DNA of 64,000 nt from Luteimonas sp. MC1750. GTDB taxonomy: Bacteria; Pseudomonadota; Gammaproteobacteria; Xanthomonadales; Xanthomonadaceae. Position 1 is the first letter of the stretch. Each line of letters begins with the position of its first letter. The translations under genes were made by a program, and so were the position numbers. This document shows positions 1 to 8,807 of this stretch, one piece after another. A model generated the notes under the pieces. It was not told the origin of the DNA. It searched no databases and saw nothing but the letters and a program-made list of their open reading frames with translations. Where the stretch lies: NCBI RefSeq assembly GCF_016615955.1, contig NZ_CP067113.1, forward strand, positions 2,914,001 to 2,978,000, in the 5' to 3' direction.

Positions 1-328
1 CCGGCTCGCCATAGCGCATCACGTGTTCGACGTGCACGCCGGGCATCAGCGGCTGCACCGCCGCGGCCAGCCGGCGCGTGTGCACCTCGAGCGGCGAGCC
101 GCCGTCCATCCAGATCTCGGCATAGTTGTGCGCGACCCGGCGCGAGCGCAGCGGCAGCACCACCAGCCGCAGCAGCGGCAGCCAGAACAGCCGCGGCAGC
201 TGCACCACGCGGGGATCGGCCAGGAACTCGCCGAGGTAGCGCGAGACCGCCTCCGCGGTCGGCGCCGAGGGTGTGCCGAGGTTGGCGAGCAACAGGACGT
301 CGCGGGAAGCAGGCATGGAGTCGGTCAT
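1..328 (-). CDS. hemH: Ferrochelatase, N-terminal part (cut by window edge)
   Basis: Ferrochelatase inserts ferrous iron into protoporphyrin IX, the last step of protoheme synthesis, at the inner face of the cytoplasmic membrane. The visible 109 residues read [20 protein letters not shown] and continue with a [16 protein letters not shown] stretch and the NYAEIW-GSPL block, all typical of the family N-terminus. The rest lies beyond base 1. A second in-frame ATG at 316 could also be the start. A TACACT box at 369-374 on the minus strand may be its promoter, giving a leader of about 35 bases. Confidence 0.88.
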   Translation of the reverse strand, partial: MTDSMPASRDVLLLANLGTPSAPTAEAVSRYLGEFLADPRVVQLPRLFWLPLLRLVVLPLRSRRVAHNYAEIWMDGGSPLEVHTRRLAAAVQPLMPGVHVEHVMRYGEP

Positions 329-524
329 CGGTCAGCGGGCTGGCGTCGGCGAGCGTTGCCGCAAGTGTACGGAGGCGCGCGCGGCCACGCCCGCGACGAC
401 GATGAAACGGTGAGGCTCATGGCCGATTCATCGCGCCGCGCCTAGCCTCAACGCGCCGCACCGCGGTCGACAGCGCGCGCTTCGCGCCGCATCCTCATAC
501 GCATCCGTCCGTCCGGAGTCCCAC

Positions 525-1457
525 ATGACCGCCAAGCGCCACCTGCTCCGCCTGCCCGTCCTGGCCACTGCGCTGTCCCTCGCGCTCGCCGCCGCGCCCG
601 CCGCCGCCGGTCCCCGCGAGGACGCGCGCGCGGTCAACGCGGTGCGCGTGCTCACCGACATCCAGGCGATCCCGGAGTCGGCGATCCCGGAAAAGCTCTT
701 CGACGAGGCGCGCGCGATCGTCGTCGTGCCCGACACCATCAAGGCCGGCCTGGTCATCGGTGGCCGCCGCGGCCACGGCATGATGTCGGTGAAGAACCCC
801 GATGGCACGTGGTCGAACCCGAGCTTCGTCAAGCTCACCGGCGGCAGCATCGGCCTGCAGGCCGGCGTGCAGTCGGCCGACGTGGTGCTGGTGTTCCGCA
901 GCGACCGCGGGCTGGAATCGATCGTCAACGGCAAGTTCACCCTGGGCGCGGATGCCGCGGTCGCCGCCGGCCCGGTCGGCCGCAACGCGTCCACCGCCAC
1001 CGACGGCGAGCTCAAGGCCGAGATCTGGTCCTGGTCGCGCGCCCGCGGCCTGTTCGCGGGCATCGCGCTCGACGGCGCGGTCCTGTCGATCGACGACGCG
1101 GCCAACGAGGCCGCCTACGGCCGCGACACCACGCCGCGGATGATCTTCGAAGGTCGCGCGAACGGGCAGCCCTCCACGCCGGTGGTCGAATTCCGCGACA
1201 GCCTGGAGGAAGCCACCGCGCTGGCACGCGCCAACCGCGGCACCGAGGGCACGGCCGCGCGCGCCCGCACCCGCGTGGCGGCGACGCCCGCACCCGCTCC
1301 CGCGCAGGGCGCGACGGTGGAAACCTCGCCGATCGGCACCGGCACGACGCCGGCCCAGGGCCCCGGCGCCTTCGAGCCGGTCGACGGAACGCAGGTGACC
1401 TCCGAGCCGCTGCCGGCCGACAACCTGCCGGCGCCGCTGCCCGATCCCATCGACTGA
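525..1457 (+). CDS. Secreted SYLF-domain (Ysc84-like, lipid-binding) protein
   Basis: The 310-residue product begins with a signal peptide (about residues 1-28, Ala-rich core ending AAAG). Residues about 35-225 match the SYLF/Ysc84 fold: an amphipathic helical start, then IVVVPDTIKAGLVIGGRRGHG, a GGSIGLQAGVQSADVVLVF block and a G-rich SWSRARGLFAGIALDGA segment. The family binds lipid or membranes; its exact role in bacteria is not settled. The last 80 residues are Ala/Pro/Thr-rich low complexity, probably an extended periplasmic tail. A GGAG Shine-Dalgarno lies about 8 bases before the ATG. It precedes tatA by 75 bases on the same strand. Confidence 0.8.
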   Translation: MTAKRHLLRLPVLATALSLALAAAPAAAGPREDARAVNAVRVLTDIQAIPESAIPEKLFDEARAIVVVPDTIKAGLVIGGRRGHGMMSVKNPDGTWSNPSFVKLTGGSIGLQAGVQSADVVLVFRSDRGLESIVNGKFTLGADAAVAAGPVGRNASTATDGELKAEIWSWSRARGLFAGIALDGAVLSIDDAANEAAYGRDTTPRMIFEGRANGQPSTPVVEFRDSLEEATALARANRGTEGTAARARTRVAATPAPAPAQGATVETSPIGTGTTPAQGPGAFEPVDGTQVTSEPLPADNLPAPLPDPID

Positions 1458-1532
1458 GGCACCCGTCGCCCGCGATCCGGTCGCGGGTGACTTGCTATCC
1501 TGAGCCCCCGAACACATCCAGGTACCGCGGCA

Positions 1533-1754
1533 ATGGGCAGTTTCAGCATCTGGCATTGGATCATCGTCCTGGTGGTCGTGCTGCTGATCTTCGGCACCAA
1601 GCGCCTGCGCGGCGCCGGTCGCGACCTTGGCGAGGCGGTGAAGGGCTTCAAGAAGGGCATGGCGGACGACGACACCCCCGCCGGCCAGCTCGGCGACCAG
1701 TCCCGCGAGGGCGAGCGCAAGGCCGAGCGCGACAGCGACTCCGTCGAGCGCTGA
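1533..1754 (+). CDS. tatA: Sec-independent translocase subunit TatA
   Basis: TatA oligomers form the protein-conducting element of the twin-arginine translocase. The 73-residue protein has the family layout: one N-terminal transmembrane helix (about residues 5-21), the hinge [20 protein letters not shown], then an amphipathic helix and a short charged tail. A TATCCT box at 1496-1501 is a plausible -10 element, with a leader of about 25 bases. tatB follows after 21 bases, so tatABC should be one operon. The ortholog is clear; TatE-type naming is the only alternative. Confidence 0.93.
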   Translation: MGSFSIWHWIIVLVVVLLIFGTKRLRGAGRDLGEAVKGFKKGMADDDTPAGQLGDQSREGERKAERDSDSVER

Positions 1755-1775
1755 TCCCGGGCGCGGCGTCCGGGC

Positions 1776-2234
1776 ATGTTCGACCTCGGCTTCGGCGAAC
1801 TGCTGATGATCGCCCTGGTGGCGCTCGTGGTCCTCGGACCCGAGCGCCTGCCGAAGGCCGCGCGCTTCGCCGGCCTGTGGGTGCGGCGCGCACGCGCGCA
1901 GTGGTACTCGGTGCGCTCCGAGCTGGAGCGCGAGCTGGCGGCCGAGGAGCTCAAGCGCAATCTGGATTCGGTGCGCAGCTCCGCCACCGATTTCGAGCGC
2001 CAGGCGCGCAGCGCGGTCGACGACCTGGACGCCGGCGTGCGCAAGGCCGACGCTGACGCCCGCAAGGGCTTCAGGGCGCTGCGCGACGATCTCGCCGGCG
2101 AGCGGGCGGCGCCGGACGCGCCCACCGCGGGCGAAGGCGCAGGATCCGGCACCGCCGCCGTGCAGGAACCTTCGGGCACGCCCGCCGGCGATTCCACGCC
2201 CGCAGCCGACGGAGACGCCGATGGCCGGGGCTGA
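1776..2234 (+). CDS. tatB: Sec-independent translocase subunit TatB
   Basis: TatB forms the substrate-receptor complex with TatC in the cytoplasmic membrane. The 152-residue product starts MFDLGFGELLMIALVALVVLGPERLP, the diagnostic TatB helix and hinge with Glu8 and the GPERLP turn. A long charged amphipathic helix (about residues 35-110) follows, then an Ala/Gly/Thr-rich tail. The 3' end overlaps the tatC start by 14 bases, which suggests translational coupling. Confidence 0.93.
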   Translation: MFDLGFGELLMIALVALVVLGPERLPKAARFAGLWVRRARAQWYSVRSELERELAAEELKRNLDSVRSSATDFERQARSAVDDLDAGVRKADADARKGFRALRDDLAGERAAPDAPTAGEGAGSGTAAVQEPSGTPAGDSTPAADGDADGRG

Positions 2235-2973
2235 CGGCGAAGGCAACATCTTCGACCACCTGCTCGAGCTGCGCTCGCGCATCCTGCGCGGGCTCGTGGG
2301 CCTGGGCGTGGTGCTGGCCGCGCTGCTGCCCTTCGCCAACACCCTCTACACCCGCCTGTCGCAGCCGCTGGTCGACAAGCTGCCCGCGGGCGCGCAGCTG
2401 ATCGCGGTCGAGGTCGCGTCGCCGTTCTTCGCGCCGCTCAAGCTGGCGTTCTTCGCCGCGCTGGTGCTGAGCATGCCGTGGCTGCTCTACCAGGCCTGGG
2501 CCTTCGTCGCGCCGGGACTCTACCGGCGCGAGAAGCGCCTGGCGTTTCCGCTGCTGGCGAGCTCGCTGCTGCTGTTCTACGCCGGCTGCGCCTTCGCCTT
2601 CTTCGTGGTGCTGCCCTCGGTGTTCGGCTTCCTCACCATGGTCACGCCCGAAGGCGTGGCGATGATGACCGACATCAACGCCTACCTCGACTTCGTGCTG
2701 GTGATCTTCCTCGCGTTCGGCCTGAGCTTCGAGCTGCCGGTGGCGCTGGTGATCCTGGTGCTGATGGGCTGGGTGACGCCGGCGCAGCTGCGCGAGGCGC
2801 GCGGCTACGCGATCGTCGGCATCTTCATCCTGGCGGCGATCATCACGCCCCCGGACGTGATCTCGCAGCTGATGCTGGCGATCCCGATGTGCCTGCTGTA
2901 CGAGGCGGGGATCATCGCCGCGCGGATGCTGTCGCGGCGCGAGCCCGCCGCCGGCACCGCCGGCCCGGACTGA
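2221..2973 (+). CDS. tatC: Sec-independent translocase subunit TatC
   Basis: TatC recognises twin-arginine signal peptides and is the core of the receptor complex. The 250-residue protein has six predicted membrane helices. It carries the conserved N-terminal FDHLLELRSRIL, the FFAPLKLAFFAALVLSMPWLLYQ region, LSFELPV and the helix-6 stretch ending ITPPDVISQ. The length is normal for the family. The stop codon overlaps the next start (TGATG), tying the RDD protein to the tat operon. Confidence 0.95.
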   Translation: MAGADGEGNIFDHLLELRSRILRGLVGLGVVLAALLPFANTLYTRLSQPLVDKLPAGAQLIAVEVASPFFAPLKLAFFAALVLSMPWLLYQAWAFVAPGLYRREKRLAFPLLASSLLLFYAGCAFAFFVVLPSVFGFLTMVTPEGVAMMTDINAYLDFVLVIFLAFGLSFELPVALVILVLMGWVTPAQLREARGYAIVGIFILAAIITPPDVISQLMLAIPMCLLYEAGIIAARMLSRREPAAGTAGPD

Positions 2974-3704
2974 TGCGTCCCGCCGGCTTCTGGCGACGCG
3001 GCGCAGCGTGGTCGCTGGATGCGCTGCCCGTCGGCCTGGCGACGCTGGCGCTGTGCGTCGGGTCGATGCGCCCGGCGTCGGGCGCCCTGGCCGCGGCGTG
3101 GAGCGTGCTGGTGGACGCCTTGGCGCAGCGCATGGCGGGCGTGGTCAGCGGCGCGATGGCGACCGGTGCAGGTGCGGACGCGGCTTCCGGCGCCGGCGCG
3201 CTGCTGGCATTGACGCGCGGTGCGCTGCGCGATCCGGCGCTGCTCGCCGCGGCGCGCGACGTGCAGGCGGCGCTGGCCGCGCTCGCGGTCCCGCCGCTCG
3301 CGGTGTTCGCGGCGCTGTTCCTCGCCTGGTGCGTGGGCTTCGAAGGCTCGTCGCTGCGCGCGACGCCCGGCAAGCGCGCGCTGGGCCTGCGCGTGGCCAC
3401 CGTGGCCGGGGGCGATGCCGCGACCGGACGCCTGCTGCTGCGCTTCCTGGCCGGGACGCTGTCATGGCTGAGCCTCAACGTCGGCCACCTGCTGGCCGCC
3501 ATCCCGCCGGCACATGCGGCACTGCACGACCGCCTCAGTGCGACGCGCGTGGTCCTGGCGGCGGATGCGCCGTCAACGATGCCGCGCTGGGCACGCGCCT
3601 GGCTGTGGCTCCTGGCCGCCGCGCTTCTGCTGGCCACCGCCTGGGCGGCGGCGGCCATGGGCGCGGCCATGCAGGCCGCGCTGGATCGCGCGCTCCGGGG
3701 CTGA
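2973..3704 (+). CDS. RDD family membrane protein
   Basis: The 243-residue membrane protein starts at an ATG that overlaps the tatC stop codon. RDD-family marks are FWRRGAAWSLDALPVGLATL near the N-terminus (the paired Arg and Asp) and RATPGKRALGLRV in the middle, followed by a helix with LSWLSLNVGHLL. About four membrane segments are predicted; the last, near residues 208-230, is Ala-rich. RDD proteins are poorly characterised, and some act as ion antiporters. Its place in the tat operon suggests co-expression, not a known role in export. Confidence 0.78.
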   Translation: MRPAGFWRRGAAWSLDALPVGLATLALCVGSMRPASGALAAAWSVLVDALAQRMAGVVSGAMATGAGADAASGAGALLALTRGALRDPALLAAARDVQAALAALAVPPLAVFAALFLAWCVGFEGSSLRATPGKRALGLRVATVAGGDAATGRLLLRFLAGTLSWLSLNVGHLLAAIPPAHAALHDRLSATRVVLAADAPSTMPRWARAWLWLLAAALLLATAWAAAAMGAAMQAALDRALRG

Positions 3705-3744
3705 GCCCGGGGCGGCGGTCGGACGAAACGCCCGGCCGCGGGCG

Positions 3745-4656
3745 TCAGACGGCGACGCGGGTGCCGTCGTCGCGGCCGGCGCTCTCGCCGTCGCCGCAGA
3801 TGTCGCGCCACATGGCGTACATCACGCCGAAGCTCACCACGATCATCACCAGCACCAGCAGCAGGTAGACCGGGATCCCGACCACCACGGCGATGATCAT
3901 CGCCGTGGTGCTGCCTCCGGCGAGGCCGCCGAACAGCACCGCCAGCAGGCCGACCACCATGCCGATCACCAGCATCGCCACCAGGCCCAGCAGCATCAGC
4001 ACCACCAGCGGCAGCACGTTGCGCACCGCGCCGGCGGCACCGTCGCCAAGCGCTCCGCCGATCCCGCGGTTGCGCAGCGCCACCTGGCCGAGCGCGATCG
4101 CCTGCGCGGCGTAGGTCAGCACGCCCACCACCATCACCACCGCCAGCATGCGGCCGAAGCCGGGCGGCATCTCGGCCATCTGGTCCGGCGTCACCGCCGT
4201 CGCCGAGGCCATGTTTTCGAGGTACCAGCGCCCGGCGTCGGGCGCGGCCAGCATCACGCCGCCCGCGATCAGCAGGTACTGCAGCAGCGCCAGCAGCACC
4301 AGGATCACCATCGCCTGCACCCAGGCGCTGCGATCGGAGAAGCCGGAGAAGACCTGGGTGGCGCTCGCGGGACGACCGGCCTCGACCGCGTCGATCAGCC
4401 GCAGGTAGCCCACCATCAGCGCGGCCATCAGCGCCAGCAGCGGCAGGGTCACCAGCAGGCTGCCCGCCAGCTGGGCGCCCATCCCCGCGGGCATCAGCAT
4501 CGCCGCCAGGATGCTCAGGACCATCGCCGCGGCGAACACCACCACCAGCAGCAGGGCCGCGCCGCCGAAGATCGCCTTGGGGTTGCTTCCACCCAGGTTC
4601 ACAGCGGCCATCAGCCAGCGCCAGCCGGCGGCCGGGCCCATCGTGCGTGTCGTCAT
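3745..4656 (-). CDS. Polytopic membrane protein, BPSS1780-like
   Basis: The product of about 303 residues is very hydrophobic, with around six membrane helices. It has the general look of the BPSS1780-type family of unknown function: a soluble start with W-W residues (AGWRWLMAAVNLG), a GYLRLIDAVEAGRPAS cytoplasmic loop between helices 2 and 3, and a charged tail. The in-frame ATG at 4656 follows a GGGGAA stretch; an upstream ATG at 4674 is also possible. It is convergent with the RDD gene across a 40-base gap. No transport motif was seen, so the function is unknown. Confidence 0.6.
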   Translation of the reverse strand: MTTRTMGPAAGWRWLMAAVNLGGSNPKAIFGGAALLLVVVFAAAMVLSILAAMLMPAGMGAQLAGSLLVTLPLLALMAALMVGYLRLIDAVEAGRPASATQVFSGFSDRSAWVQAMVILVLLALLQYLLIAGGVMLAAPDAGRWYLENMASATAVTPDQMAEMPPGFGRMLAVVMVVGVLTYAAQAIALGQVALRNRGIGGALGDGAAGAVRNVLPLVVLMLLGLVAMLVIGMVVGLLAVLFGGLAGGSTTAMIIAVVVGIPVYLLLVLVMIVVSFGVMYAMWRDICGDGESAGRDDGTRVAV

Positions 4657-4720
4657 CCCGTTCCCCGATTGCATGTGGTGTCAGCGTGGCGGCGCCACGC
4701 CGGCCATCGTACCCGATGGT

Positions 4721-5449
4721 TCAGGCGTGGCGACGCGCCCGGCGCACGAAGCGGCGCAGCACGCGGCGCGCGTCCGGCGCTGCGCGCACCGCGGCGTGGA
4801 TCGCCGCGGCATCCTGCCCGCCGCGCTCCAGGTTGGCGGCGCGCGCGCGCACGTAGCCGCGCATGTGGTCGGCGCTGAACTCCGGATGGAACTGCACGCC
4901 CCAGGCCGACTCGCCCCAGCGGAAAGCATGGCGGTCGTCGAGCGTGGAGCTGGCCAGCACGATCGCGCCCTCCGGCGGGCGGATCACGCTCTGCAGGTGC
5001 GTGGCCTGCGCCTGGATGCGCGCGGGCAAGCCGGTGAACAGGGGATCTTCGCCGGCCGCGGGATGCAGTTCGAGGTCGACCGTGCCCATCTCGAGCCCGC
5101 GCGGATTGTCGGCGACCTCGCCGCCCAGGGCATGCGCCAGCAGCTGGTGGCCATAGCAGATGCCGAACAGTGGGGCGCCGCCGTGCGCGGCGTCGCGCAG
5201 CCAGTCGGCGGTGCGCTCGCTCCACGCTTCGCGGTCGCTGACCATGGCGCCCGAGCCGCTGACGATCACCCCGGCATGCTCGCCGTGTGCCGGCGGCGCA
5301 TCGCCCGCCTGCACGTTCACCACCTCGACCTCGCCGCGCGCGAGTCCCGCGGCGGTGCGGATCCAGTGCGCGAAGCCGCCGTGGCGACGCATCGAAGGCA
5401 CTGGCTGGCCGGTCTCGACGACGAGGAAGGGACGCGAGTTTCGGATCAT
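4721..5449 (-). CDS. Class I glutamine amidotransferase (GMP synthase-like)
   Basis: A stand-alone class I glutamine amidotransferase domain of about 242 residues. The catalytic triad is visible: the nucleophilic Cys in FGICYGHQLLAHALGG (about residue 98) and the His-Glu pair in GVQFHPEFS. A VSGSGAMV oxyanion-loop region precedes the Cys. No synthetase domain is attached, so the acceptor of the ammonia is unknown; such proteins are often annotated as GMP synthase-like or YfeJ-like. The ATG at 5449 is preferred; an in-frame GTG lies at 5458. It is divergent from glyQ and shares its roughly 110-base control region. Confidence 0.8.
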   Translation of the reverse strand: MIRNSRPFLVVETGQPVPSMRRHGGFAHWIRTAAGLARGEVEVVNVQAGDAPPAHGEHAGVIVSGSGAMVSDREAWSERTADWLRDAAHGGAPLFGICYGHQLLAHALGGEVADNPRGLEMGTVDLELHPAAGEDPLFTGLPARIQAQATHLQSVIRPPEGAIVLASSTLDDRHAFRWGESAWGVQFHPEFSADHMRGYVRARAANLERGGQDAAAIHAAVRAAPDARRVLRRFVRRARRHA

Positions 5450-5502
5450 CGACGACACCGGAAAGAAGCGCGCAGCCGCAAGGGCCGGGCGGAGGGCCCC
5501 GC

Positions 5503-5508
5503 TATACT
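5503..5508 (+). promoter_or_regulatory. Putative -10 box of glyQS
   Basis: TATACT stands alone in a GC-rich stretch, 53 bases before the glyQ ATG. It is the best -10 candidate in the glyQ/amidotransferase divergent region. No clear -35 was found. Confidence 0.5.
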
Positions 5509-5561
5509 AGCGCGTCCCCAATTCATGGCGCCGGCGTCCCCCTGGCCGGCCCGGAGCACGC

Positions 5562-6473
5562 ATGACCGCACCCACCTTCCAGCAGCTGATCCAGCGGCTC
5601 AACGAATACTGGGCCGCGCAGGGCTGCGTGCTGATCCAGCCGCTCGACCTCGAGGTCGGTGCAGGCACCTTCCATCCCGCGACCTTCCTGCGCTCGATCG
5701 GGCCGGAGCCGTGGAACGCGGCCTACGTGCAGCCCTGCCGCCGCCCGACCGACGGCCGCTACGGCGAGAACCCCAACCGGCTGCAGCGCTACTACCAGTA
5801 CCAGGTGGTGATGAAGCCTTCGCCCGACAACATCGTCGAGTTGTATTTCGAGTCGCTGAAGAGCCTGGGCGTCGACCCGCTGGTGCACGACCTGCGCCTG
5901 GTCGAGGACAACTGGGAATCCCCGACGCTCGGTGCCTGGGGCCTGGGCTGGGAGGTCTGGTTGAACGGCATGGAGGTGACCCAGTTCACCTGGTTCCAGC
6001 AGGCCGGCGGCATCGAGTGCCGCCCGGTGCTCGGCGAGATCACCTACGGCCTCGAGCGCCTGTGCATGTACCTGCAGAACGTCGACGACGTCTTCGACCT
6101 GGTCTGGACGCACGGCCCCGACGGCACGCCGGTGACCTATCGCGACGTCTACCACCAGAACGAGGTCGAGCAGAGCACGTACAACTTCGAGCACGCCGAC
6201 GTCGCCGAACTCTTCCATCGCTTCGACGCCTGCGAGGCCGAGGCGCTGACATTGGTCGAACTCGGCCTGCCGCTGCCCGCCTACGAGCAGGTGATGAAGG
6301 CCAGCCACAGCTTCAACATGCTCGACGCGCGCCGCGCGATCAGCGTCACCGAGCGCCAGCGCTACATCCTGCGCGTGCGCAAGCTGTCGCAGGCCGTCGC
6401 CGAGGCCTACCACGCGCAGCGCGAAAAGCTCGGCTTCCCCGGCCTGCGCGGCGCGCCGGCCCACGCCGCCTGA
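5562..6473 (+). CDS. glyQ: Glycine--tRNA ligase alpha subunit
   Basis: Catalytic subunit of the bacterial alpha2beta2 glycyl-tRNA synthetase, which makes glycyl-AMP and charges tRNA-Gly. The 303 residues match the compact class II core: [22 protein letters not shown], the [16 protein letters not shown] motif 2 loop, [12 protein letters not shown] and the [11 protein letters not shown] motif 3. The length is normal. glyS follows after 15 bases in the same operon. Confidence 0.97.
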   Translation: MTAPTFQQLIQRLNEYWAAQGCVLIQPLDLEVGAGTFHPATFLRSIGPEPWNAAYVQPCRRPTDGRYGENPNRLQRYYQYQVVMKPSPDNIVELYFESLKSLGVDPLVHDLRLVEDNWESPTLGAWGLGWEVWLNGMEVTQFTWFQQAGGIECRPVLGEITYGLERLCMYLQNVDDVFDLVWTHGPDGTPVTYRDVYHQNEVEQSTYNFEHADVAELFHRFDACEAEALTLVELGLPLPAYEQVMKASHSFNMLDARRAISVTERQRYILRVRKLSQAVAEAYHAQREKLGFPGLRGAPAHAA

Positions 6474-6488
6474 CCCCGGGGCCCCAAG

Positions 6489-8603
6489 ATGACCGATACC
6501 GCACCGCTCCTGATCGAACTGGGCACCGACGAGCTGCCCGTCAACGCGCTGCCCGGCCTGGCCCGCGCCTTCCTCGACGGCGTGCGCGATGCACTGTCGC
6601 GCCGCGGCGTGGCCTTCGCCGATGGCGCGCGTCCGCTGTACACCCCGCGCCGGCTCACGGTGCTGCTCGATGGCGTGGCCGTCGCCCAGCCCGAGCAGTC
6701 CTCGGAGGTCCTCGGGCCCTACCTCAACATCGCCCTCGACGGCGACGGCCAGCCGACGCGCGCACTGCAGGGCTTCGCGCAGAAGGCCGGCGTCGAGTGG
6801 ACGTCGCTTGAACGCACCCGCGACCAGAAGGGCGAGCGCTTCGTGCACCGCTCGGTCACGCCGGGCGCGGCCACCCGCGACCTGCTGCAGGCGGTGCTGG
6901 ACGAAGCGATCGCGGCGATGCCGATCCCCAAGCCGATGCGCTGGGGCGCGCACGCGCACGCCTTCGCCCGGCCGGCGCACTGGCTGGTGGTGCTGCTGGG
7001 CGACGAGGTCGTGCCCGCGAGCGCCTTCGGCATCGCGTCCGACCGCATGAGCCGCGGCCACCGCTTCATGCACGACCGGCCGGTCTGGATCGGCACGCCC
7101 GCCGACTACGTCGACGGCCTGCGCGCCGCCAGGGTGCTGGTCGATCCCGAGGAGCGGCGCGACGCGATCGTCGAAGGCGTGCAGGCCGCGGCGACCGCCG
7201 GCGGCGGCGTGGCGCGCATCGAACCCGGCAACCTCGCCCAGGTGGAATGCCTGGTGGAATGGCCGCATGCCGTCGCCTGCTCGTTCGAGCCCGAGTTCCT
7301 CGCGGTCCCGCAGGAGGCGCTGGTGGCGACCATGGAGGCCAACCAGAAGTTCTTCCCGGTGCTCGACGCCGAGGGCCGGCTGTCCGAGCGCTTCATCGGC
7401 GTGGCCAACGTCGTGCCGCGCGACGAGACCGAAGTGCGCAAGGGCTACGAGCGCGTGATCCGCCCGCGCTTCGCCGACGCCAGGTTCTTCTTCGTCGAGG
7501 ACATGAAGCAGGGACTGACGGGGATGAACGCCGGCCTCGCCGGCGTGACCTACCAGGCGAAGCTCGGCAGCGTGGCCGACAAGGCCGCGCGCGTGGCGAA
7601 GCTGGCCGAAGCGCTGGCGCCCGCCGTCGGCGTGGCTCCGGCGCTGGCCCGCGAGGCGGCGCTGCTGTCGAAGGCCGACCTGCAGTCGCGCATGGTCAAC
7701 GAGTTCCCCGAGCTGCAGGGCATCGCCGGCCGCTACTACGCGATCCAGGATCCCGCCCTGGCCGGGCTGGCGCGCGAGGATCGCGAGGCGCTGGCGAACG
7801 CGCTCGACGAAGCCTGGCAGCCGCGCGGCGCGGGCGACGCGATCGCGCCGTCGCCGCTGGGCCGGCTGCTCGCGGTGGCCGAGCGCGTCGACACGCTGGC
7901 CGGCGGCTTTGCCGCGGGGCTCAGGCCCACCGGCAACAAGGACCCCTTCGCGCTGCGCCGCGCCGCGCTCGGACTTGCGCGGACGATCATCGAAGGCGGG
8001 CTCGAGCTCGACCTGCCCGCCACCCTCGCCGCCGCCATCGCCGCGCTGCCCGAGGCCGCGCGCCCGCAGGGTGACGCCGCGCGCACGCTGGCCACCGAGC
8101 TCTACGACTTCGTCCTCGACCGCCTGCGCGGGTATTACGCCGACCGCGGCGTGCCGACGCAGCACTTCAGTGCCGTCGCCGCACTGCGTCCGGCGTCGCT
8201 GGCGGATTTCGACCAGCGCATCGCGGCAATCGCCAGTTTCGCGAAGCTGCCCGAGGCCGAGGCGCTGGCCGCCGCCGACAAGCGCATTCGCAACATCCTG
8301 CGCAAGGCGGACGGCGTGGTGGCCGAGGACGTCGATACCGCGCTGCTGGTCGAGCCCGCCGAACGGGCGCTGTCGACCGCGGTCGAGGCGGCCTGGTCCG
8401 AGGCGGGTCCGGCGCTGGATCGCGGCGACTACGTGGCGGCGCTCGCGCGCCTGGCGCGCCTGCGGCCCGAGGTCGATGCCTTCTTCGACGCGGTGATGGT
8501 GAATGCCGAAGATCCGGCGCTGCGCAACAACCGCCTCGCCCTGCTCCAGCGGCTGGCGAAGCGCCTCGGCGCAGTGGCGGAACTCGGCCAGCTGTCGGCC
8601 TGA
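6489..8603 (+). CDS. glyS: Glycine--tRNA ligase beta subunit
   Basis: The beta subunit binds and positions tRNA-Gly for the alpha subunit. The 704-residue length is normal. Characteristic segments are [15 protein letters not shown] at the start, KPMRWG, RGHRFM, the ANQKFFPV block, [12 protein letters not shown], the HD-like helical part containing [22 protein letters not shown], and the C-terminal anticodon-binding part with [22 protein letters not shown] pair starts 34 bases after the stop codon. Confidence 0.97.
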   Translation: MTDTAPLLIELGTDELPVNALPGLARAFLDGVRDALSRRGVAFADGARPLYTPRRLTVLLDGVAVAQPEQSSEVLGPYLNIALDGDGQPTRALQGFAQKAGVEWTSLERTRDQKGERFVHRSVTPGAATRDLLQAVLDEAIAAMPIPKPMRWGAHAHAFARPAHWLVVLLGDEVVPASAFGIASDRMSRGHRFMHDRPVWIGTPADYVDGLRAARVLVDPEERRDAIVEGVQAAATAGGGVARIEPGNLAQVECLVEWPHAVACSFEPEFLAVPQEALVATMEANQKFFPVLDAEGRLSERFIGVANVVPRDETEVRKGYERVIRPRFADARFFFVEDMKQGLTGMNAGLAGVTYQAKLGSVADKAARVAKLAEALAPAVGVAPALAREAALLSKADLQSRMVNEFPELQGIAGRYYAIQDPALAGLAREDREALANALDEAWQPRGAGDAIAPSPLGRLLAVAERVDTLAGGFAAGLRPTGNKDPFALRRAALGLARTIIEGGLELDLPATLAAAIAALPEAARPQGDAARTLATELYDFVLDRLRGYYADRGVPTQHFSAVAALRPASLADFDQRIAAIASFAKLPEAEALAAADKRIRNILRKADGVVAEDVDTALLVEPAERALSTAVEAAWSEAGPALDRGDYVAALARLARLRPEVDAFFDAVMVNAEDPALRNNRLALLQRLAKRLGAVAELGQLSA

Positions 8604-8637
8604 AGCCTCCGGATCCCCCGTGCACCACGCCGTGCTC

Positions 8638-8706
8638 CTGTAGGAGCCGCTATAGCGGCGATCGAATGCTCCGGTAACCCGATCGCCGCTGTAGCGGCTC
8701 CTGCAG
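8638..8706. repeat. REP doublet (GTAG-type palindromic element)
   Basis: Two 27-base arms (8638-8664 and 8680-8706) are near-perfect reverse complements around a 15-base spacer. Each arm is itself a small hairpin of the form GTAGGAGCCGC-TATA-GCGGC. The GTAG start and paired head-to-head layout match the REP class known as SMAG in Stenotrophomonas. It sits between glyS and tamA and could act as an mRNA 3'-end stabiliser for glyQS. No T-run follows, so it is not a classic terminator. Confidence 0.85.
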
Positions 8707-8795
8707 TTCCGATCAGCGGGGGCGGGTCCAGGGACGACAGGCATTCCAGTGCATCCGAAGGACCCTGCGTTAAGGGTCCGTCGACACCCCACCGG

Positions 8796-8801
8796 TATCC
8801 T
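8796..8801 (+). promoter_or_regulatory. Leaderless-type -10 box of tamA
   Basis: TATCCT ends exactly six bases before the tamA ATG at 8808, so transcription would begin at or next to the start codon. There is no Shine-Dalgarno in the gap. The same layout recurs before several other genes here. Confidence 0.6.
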
Positions 8802-8807
8802 CCCCGA